Source: Cytobacillus massiliigabonensis
Lineage (GTDB): Bacteria > Bacillota > Bacilli > Bacillales > Cytobacillaceae
Length of the DNA stretch: 64,000 nucleotides
Reading direction: 5' to 3'
Assembly: GCF_900199725.1 (NCBI RefSeq)
Contig: NZ_LT904904.1
Coordinates: 91,298 to 155,297, forward strand
Positions within the stretch are counted from its first letter, which is position 1; the number at the start of each line of letters is the position of its first letter. Below, piece by piece: positions 60,515 through 64,000 of this stretch. The notes under the pieces were generated by a model, which saw only the letters and a program-made list of their open reading frames with translations, had not been told where the DNA came from and made no database searches. Both the position numbers and the translations under genes were made by a program.

Positions 60515-62164
60515 ATGAATATGAAACAAAAATTGTTGCTAGTAGCTTTAATCCCGTTAATCCTTTCTGGAGGGATTATTGGAGCAATTATCTTTCAAAT
60601 GAACCAAATACAATCGAACAGTTCTTCGACCGTTAAAGAACTAACGAATGTGGAAAAACTAAATGGCTCATTCGTCTCGGTTCAATCATCACTTATAAAT
60701 TTCTCCTTTAGTACATCTGATGCAAATGCAGAAAGTGTTGAAATTTATATAAAAGAGACAGAAAAGCTAATTAATTGGTTTGATCAAGTAAATACGAAAG
60801 AGCAGAAGGAACTAGTTGAAAAAATTAAAGGAAAGTTCGGTTCTTTAAAAGAGGAAAGTGAAAAGGCGATTTCGGGAAAAGACCAAGCAGAATCTAAAAA
60901 GCAAGCATTACGAACAAAAGGGATTCTAAATGATATTTATCAATTAAATAGGCTTACCAATGATATGTATCTTCTTGGTGAATCGGAATTAAAAAGTAAA
61001 ATTTCATTTATTCAGATGTTTGCAATTATCTCTTTAATAGCTTTACTATTGATTGCAAGTGTGCTTGTTTATATTCAAACGAATAAAATGGCACTTGCCG
61101 TAAGACGGATTGCCCAAAATGCTCAATCGGTGGCGGATGGAGATTTAACCATCGAAACTATAGTCGTAAAATCGAAGGATGAAATTTATTATCTTAATAC
61201 CGCTTTTCATCAAATGGTTGAAAACCTCAAAGAACTCATAAGTACAATCGGAAATACTTCTGAACAAGTAGCTGCCTCCGCAGAAGAATTAAGTGCTAGC
61301 GCAGATGAAGCCAGTAAAGGAACAGAACTTATTACAAGCTCAATCCAGCAAGTATCAAGTGGAGCGGATCATCAAAATCTCATGACACAAAAAAGTGCTA
61401 AAGCAGTGAAGGAGACAGCAGTTGGAGTCATTCGAATAGCAGAAGGGGCAGAAAAAGTAACAGCAGTTACAAATGTGACGCAAATGCAGGCAATGGAAGG
61501 TCAAAAATTTGTAACAGAGACAGTTAAACAAATGGATTCCATTAAACAAGCTGTTGAAACTACAGATCAGTCTGTTGCGGCACTTGATGAAAAGTCAAAG
61601 CAAATTACAGATATCGTTAAATTGATTTCCGATATTGCGGACCAAACGAACTTATTGGCATTGAATGCAGCAATTGAGGCAGCAAGAGCAGGGGAAAGCG
61701 GGAAGGGCTTTGCCGTTGTAGCAGCAGAAGTAAGGAAATTAGCTGAACAGACAACCAATTCTGCAGGTCAAATTCATCAGATTATCCTTGATGTTCAAAC
61801 TGAAATGGATGTATCTGTTAAATCAATGGATGAAGTGAAAGGGAAGGTCAATGAAGGAATCAAAATTACTAATGAAACAGCACAAAAATTTAATGAAATT
61901 TTAAATGGCATGGAAGAAGTTGCTGAGCAAATTAATGAAATTCATGTAATTTCTGAACAAATAAGTGCAGGGTCAGAAGAGGTTTCCACATCCGTAAATG
62001 AAATGGCAGAATTAGCGATAAAAACGAGCTCAAATGCGCATGAGGTCGCTTCTATATCTGAAGAACAATTAGCGTCCATGATAGAAGTCAATTCTTCTGC
62101 TTATGCATTAACAAATATTGCGGAAGAATTAAATGAGTTAATTCGTAAGTTCAGAATCACTTAA
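60515..62164 (+). CDS. Methyl-accepting chemotaxis protein with four-helix-type sensor
   Basis: A 549-residue chemoreceptor. Membrane segments are at about 7-28 and 168-188, and the extracellular part between them is helical and only about 140 residues (4HB-like), with no Cache domain. HAMP and a signalling domain follow, with tip [23 protein letters not shown] at 60515 has GAGGAG upstream. It is probably co-transcribed with the BMP lipoprotein. A simple helical sensor plus a separate binding lipoprotein implies indirect ligand detection. Confidence 0.93.
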   Translation: MNMKQKLLLVALIPLILSGGIIGAIIFQMNQIQSNSSSTVKELTNVEKLNGSFVSVQSSLINFSFSTSDANAESVEIYIKETEKLINWFDQVNTKEQKELVEKIKGKFGSLKEESEKAISGKDQAESKKQALRTKGILNDIYQLNRLTNDMYLLGESELKSKISFIQMFAIISLIALLLIASVLVYIQTNKMALAVRRIAQNAQSVADGDLTIETIVVKSKDEIYYLNTAFHQMVENLKELISTIGNTSEQVAASAEELSASADEASKGTELITSSIQQVSSGADHQNLMTQKSAKAVKETAVGVIRIAEGAEKVTAVTNVTQMQAMEGQKFVTETVKQMDSIKQAVETTDQSVAALDEKSKQITDIVKLISDIADQTNLLALNAAIEAARAGESGKGFAVVAAEVRKLAEQTTNSAGQIHQIILDVQTEMDVSVKSMDEVKGKVNEGIKITNETAQKFNEILNGMEEVAEQINEIHVISEQISAGSEEVSTSVNEMAELAIKTSSNAHEVASISEEQLASMIEVNSSAYALTNIAEELNELIRKFRIT

Positions 62165-62327
62165 TAGAAAAATCTATTTTTTTATGTTTGATTAAAGCAG
62201 CTTTTGATGAAATGATAGGAAAGTAATTCTATTTCGTATCAATCAGGAGTACCATACCATAAATAAATGCGGTTTTTAAATCAAGGTAGGTAATCAATGC
62301 ATAGATGAGGAAGGAGTGGCTGTTAAA

Positions 62328-63575
62328 ATGAATCAGCTGCTGCAGATGGGAGCGAACACTGTTTTAAGTTCCCCAAAAGGTACTATTACTGTTAGCTACG
62401 AAATTTCTAATTTGATAGATATTTCCTTAACCGCTTTCCTTTTAACTGATTCAGATAAGGTCCAAGGAGATAGCGGAATTATATTTTATAATCAGCCAAC
62501 GACCTCTTCTGGTGTAGCTACCCTTATACCATCTGAGAAAGTAGGCAACACAGAAGTACACAAAATTAATTTTGACATGAGAAAAGTCCCTGAAGGCATT
62601 ACTAAAATAGCTATAACTCTTACAGAGGATAATAGCACGGGATTTTCAAATGTAAAGAATTTAAAGGCCGAAATATGGACCGATCATAATATTATTCAGT
62701 TAACGCCATCTAGTTTCACAAATGAAAATGGAATTGTCGTATTAGAATTATATCTAAGGAATGGGCAGATAAAGGCAAAATCAATCTGGCGCGGATTTTA
62801 CTCTGGGCTTGAAGGGTTATGTAAAAATTACGGTGTTGAGGTTGAATCTGATGAGCAAAATATGCCATCTGAACCTATAACGAATCCAAAACAAACCCCA
62901 ACAGAACCTAATAAGACTTTAACTGTTCCTGAAAATGAAAATAAACAAAACACGCTGCCGCCGATAAGCCTTGAAAAGGTAAAGGGTAAAATAAGCCTAG
63001 ACAAAGGTCAAAAGCCAGTTATCATTGAGAAAACACCAGAAATTACTGCTACGGTATCTTGGAAGTCTGGGACAGATTATGATATATATGCTTTGGTCTA
63101 TACAAGGAATGGAAAGCAGATAGATGTAGCAATGTTTGGGGCGCAAGGAACACCTCCCCTCAGGAGTTTTGGCAACGGAGCAGTGGAACATATGGGGGAT
63201 GTTAGGAGGAATAATCGATCAACTAAGACAGAAGTAATAAAATTGAGGTTAAATAATGATATTCTTGCAGTTGTTCCAGTCGTTTATTCTGCTCAGTCAA
63301 ATGGAACAGGCTCATTCTACAGATACAAAGTGTCCATGAGTATAGATAATCATAATGGAACCTCTGTTACTATTTTCGCCAAGAATGCAAATAATAATGA
63401 TAGAATTTATTCTTGTGTGCCAGGAATACTTCATAATACGCAAGATGGAGTGATAATAAGTCCATTGGAGCTTTATAGTGCACCGAACTCAGAACGCAGA
63501 CCTATACTTAGGATGGGGCGTTCAAATATGGTAGAAGTTATAATGGATAAAGGGCCAATAAATGATTACAAGTAG
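62328..63575 (+). CDS. TerD-family (TerA-like) stress protein
   Basis: A 415-residue protein with two TerD-related beta-sandwich regions joined by a Pro/Thr/Asn-rich linker (about 190-235). The N-terminal half has LTAFLLTDSDKVQGDSGIIF, and IWRGFYSGLEGLCKNYGVEV ends it. The C-terminal half has TATVSWKSGTDYDIYALVYT, then FGNGAVEHMGDVRR, typical of TerA-like calcium-binding stress proteins. The role is inferred as metal, tellurite or membrane-stress response. ATG at 62328 has AAGGAG upstream; the GTG at 62316 overlaps it. It stands alone here; other ter genes may lie outside the window. Confidence 0.85.
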   Translation: MNQLLQMGANTVLSSPKGTITVSYEISNLIDISLTAFLLTDSDKVQGDSGIIFYNQPTTSSGVATLIPSEKVGNTEVHKINFDMRKVPEGITKIAITLTEDNSTGFSNVKNLKAEIWTDHNIIQLTPSSFTNENGIVVLELYLRNGQIKAKSIWRGFYSGLEGLCKNYGVEVESDEQNMPSEPITNPKQTPTEPNKTLTVPENENKQNTLPPISLEKVKGKISLDKGQKPVIIEKTPEITATVSWKSGTDYDIYALVYTRNGKQIDVAMFGAQGTPPLRSFGNGAVEHMGDVRRNNRSTKTEVIKLRLNNDILAVVPVVYSAQSNGTGSFYRYKVSMSIDNHNGTSVTIFAKNANNNDRIYSCVPGILHNTQDGVIISPLELYSAPNSERRPILRMGRSNMVEVIMDKGPINDYK

Positions 63576-63588
63576 TATTTTTCTATTA

Positions 63589-63637
63589 AGGGAGGAGAGG
63601 GATCGTCTGATGATGATTTCTCTTCTCCTTTTATTAC
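63589..63637 (+). terminator. Terminator after the TerD-like gene
   Basis: AAGGGAGGAGAG and CTCTTCTCCTTTT can pair around a loop of about 20 nt, ending in a T-rich run. The stem has mismatches. Confidence 0.5.
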
Positions 63638-63752
63638 TTTTACATGTGCCTCTATATAATCCGTGAAATAATATTCCAACTTCCTCTACGTATATTCCTT
63701 TCAGTTAATAAGCTAGAACCCCCAGTAGTTCCAAAAAAAACCCTGCAAAGTA

Positions 63753-63794
63753 TTGATTTAAATCAAGGCAAAGAATAAATAAGCTTGTTAAAAT
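63753..63794 (+). promoter_or_regulatory. FNR-type palindrome and promoter
   Basis: TTGATTTAAATCAA (63753-63766) is a perfect palindrome fitting TTGAT-N4-ATCAA. TAAAAT (63789-63794) could be a -10 element with a start near 63801. This places the palindrome centre at about -41.5, the classic activator position. No good -35 is present, as expected for activator-dependent promoters. Confidence 0.5.
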
Positions 63795-63828
63795 AAGAAC
63801 ATAAAAATGAAAAAGGAGACCGAACATC

Positions 63829-63852
63829 ATGATTCTTTCAGCAGATACATAA
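63829..63852 (+). CDS. Possible seven-codon leader peptide
   Basis: AAAAGGAG is followed after 10 nt by ATG and six codons (MILSADT) to TAA, within the leader of the candidate anaerobic promoter. The ribosome binding site is strong for so short a frame. It may be a leader peptide or a decayed gene start. Confidence 0.3.
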   Translation: MILSADT

Positions 63853-63915
63853 TCAGTATGATTGGCAGATTGGGGAAGAGAAGATTAAGAGATTTATTCA
63901 TATGTGCAGACAAAT

Positions 63916-63933
63916 AAGTGAAATATTTCACAA
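63916..63933. promoter_or_regulatory. Rex operator 1
   Basis: AAGTGAAATATTTCACAA matches the Rex consensus TTGTGAAWWWWTTCACAA except at the first two bases. The core GTGAAATATTTCAC is identical to operator 2, 63 bp away (about six helical turns). Confidence 0.75.
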
Positions 63934-63978
63934 ACTTTCTCGAAAATCTGCAGTTCAATCTAAAAAATTTAATAGTAA

Positions 63979-63996
63979 TTGTGAAATATTTCACAA
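63979..63996. promoter_or_regulatory. Rex operator 2
   Basis: TTGTGAAATATTTCACAA is a perfect palindrome and a full match to the Rex operator. Rex represses fermentation and respiration genes when NADH is low. The regulated gene should start just right of the window. Confidence 0.85.
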
Positions 63997-64000
63997 TAAA

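Overview
The window is the replication-origin region of a low-GC, endospore-forming Firmicute of the family Bacillaceae (Bacillus sensu lato). The evidence is the oriC gene order (rpmH-dnaA-dnaN-yaaA-recF-remB-gyrB-gyrA-rrn), the noc/soj/spo0J block with a perfect parS, the spore gene yyaC, the walRKHIJ operon, and many TTG/GTG starts behind strong GGAGG-type ribosome binding sites. I cannot fix the genus without a search.

Layout. 1-12206 is read leftwards: a complete 16S rRNA gene with tandem promoters, an HD-GYP-like protein, gyrA, gyrB, remB, recF, yaaA, dnaN and dnaA. The bipartite oriC occupies 10685-10859 (DnaA boxes, a candidate DnaA-trio and an AT-rich unwinding region) and about 12380-12700 (at least nine DnaA boxes). 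From 12845 the genes run rightwards: rpmH, rnpA, yidC/spoIIIJ, jag, mnmE, mnmG, rsmG, noc, soj, spo0J, a DUF554 protein, yyaC (reverse), a DUF951 protein, ychF, rpsF-ssb-rpsR, a chemoreceptor, yybS, gdpP, rplI, dnaC (replicative helicase), purA, a tRNA cluster (Lys, Glu, Phe), an M23 cell-wall hydrolase, walRKHIJ, htrC and rlmH. This is conserved core for the group. It covers replication, segregation, tRNA modification, c-di-AMP turnover and cell-wall homeostasis. Two more DnaA-box clusters (jag-mnmE and htrC-rlmH) and a second perfect parS inside walK add to the origin-management DNA.

From 47.7 kb on the content is accessory. It holds a VanZ-like protein and a plasmid-type actin partition cassette (ParM/Alp7A-like ATPase plus a ribbon-helix-helix adaptor) preceded by a helically phased GTNTACA repeat array that looks like its centromere and operator. 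Next come a DUF1266 protein and a five-gene membrane/ATP-grasp cluster resembling Escherichia coli yjfLMC (lipoprotein, DUF350, unknown, glutathionylspermidine-synthase-like, K+ channel). An island of orphan immunity genes follows (Imm26 remnant, ankyrin protein, DUF1963-like, SUKH-like). Last are a BMP-family lipoprotein paired with a chemoreceptor, and a TerD-like protein. The right edge carries two Rex operators and an FNR-type palindrome placed at -41.5 of a candidate promoter, so a redox- or anaerobiosis-controlled gene probably lies just beyond the window.

Intergenic space is unusually rich in hairpin-forming repeats of two related families (15 kb, 17 kb, 23.7 kb, 24.6 kb, 33.8 kb, 45.2 kb), often abutting stop codons. 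In the tRNA cluster, truncated 5' tRNA halves fused to a homologous element of about 110 bp precede both tRNA-Lys and tRNA-Phe. This suggests a very small element that enters tRNA genes and regenerates them. The strongest candidates for a new system are the chromosomal ParM-type cassette, these tRNA-borne mini-elements, and the yjf-like ATP-grasp/channel cluster.
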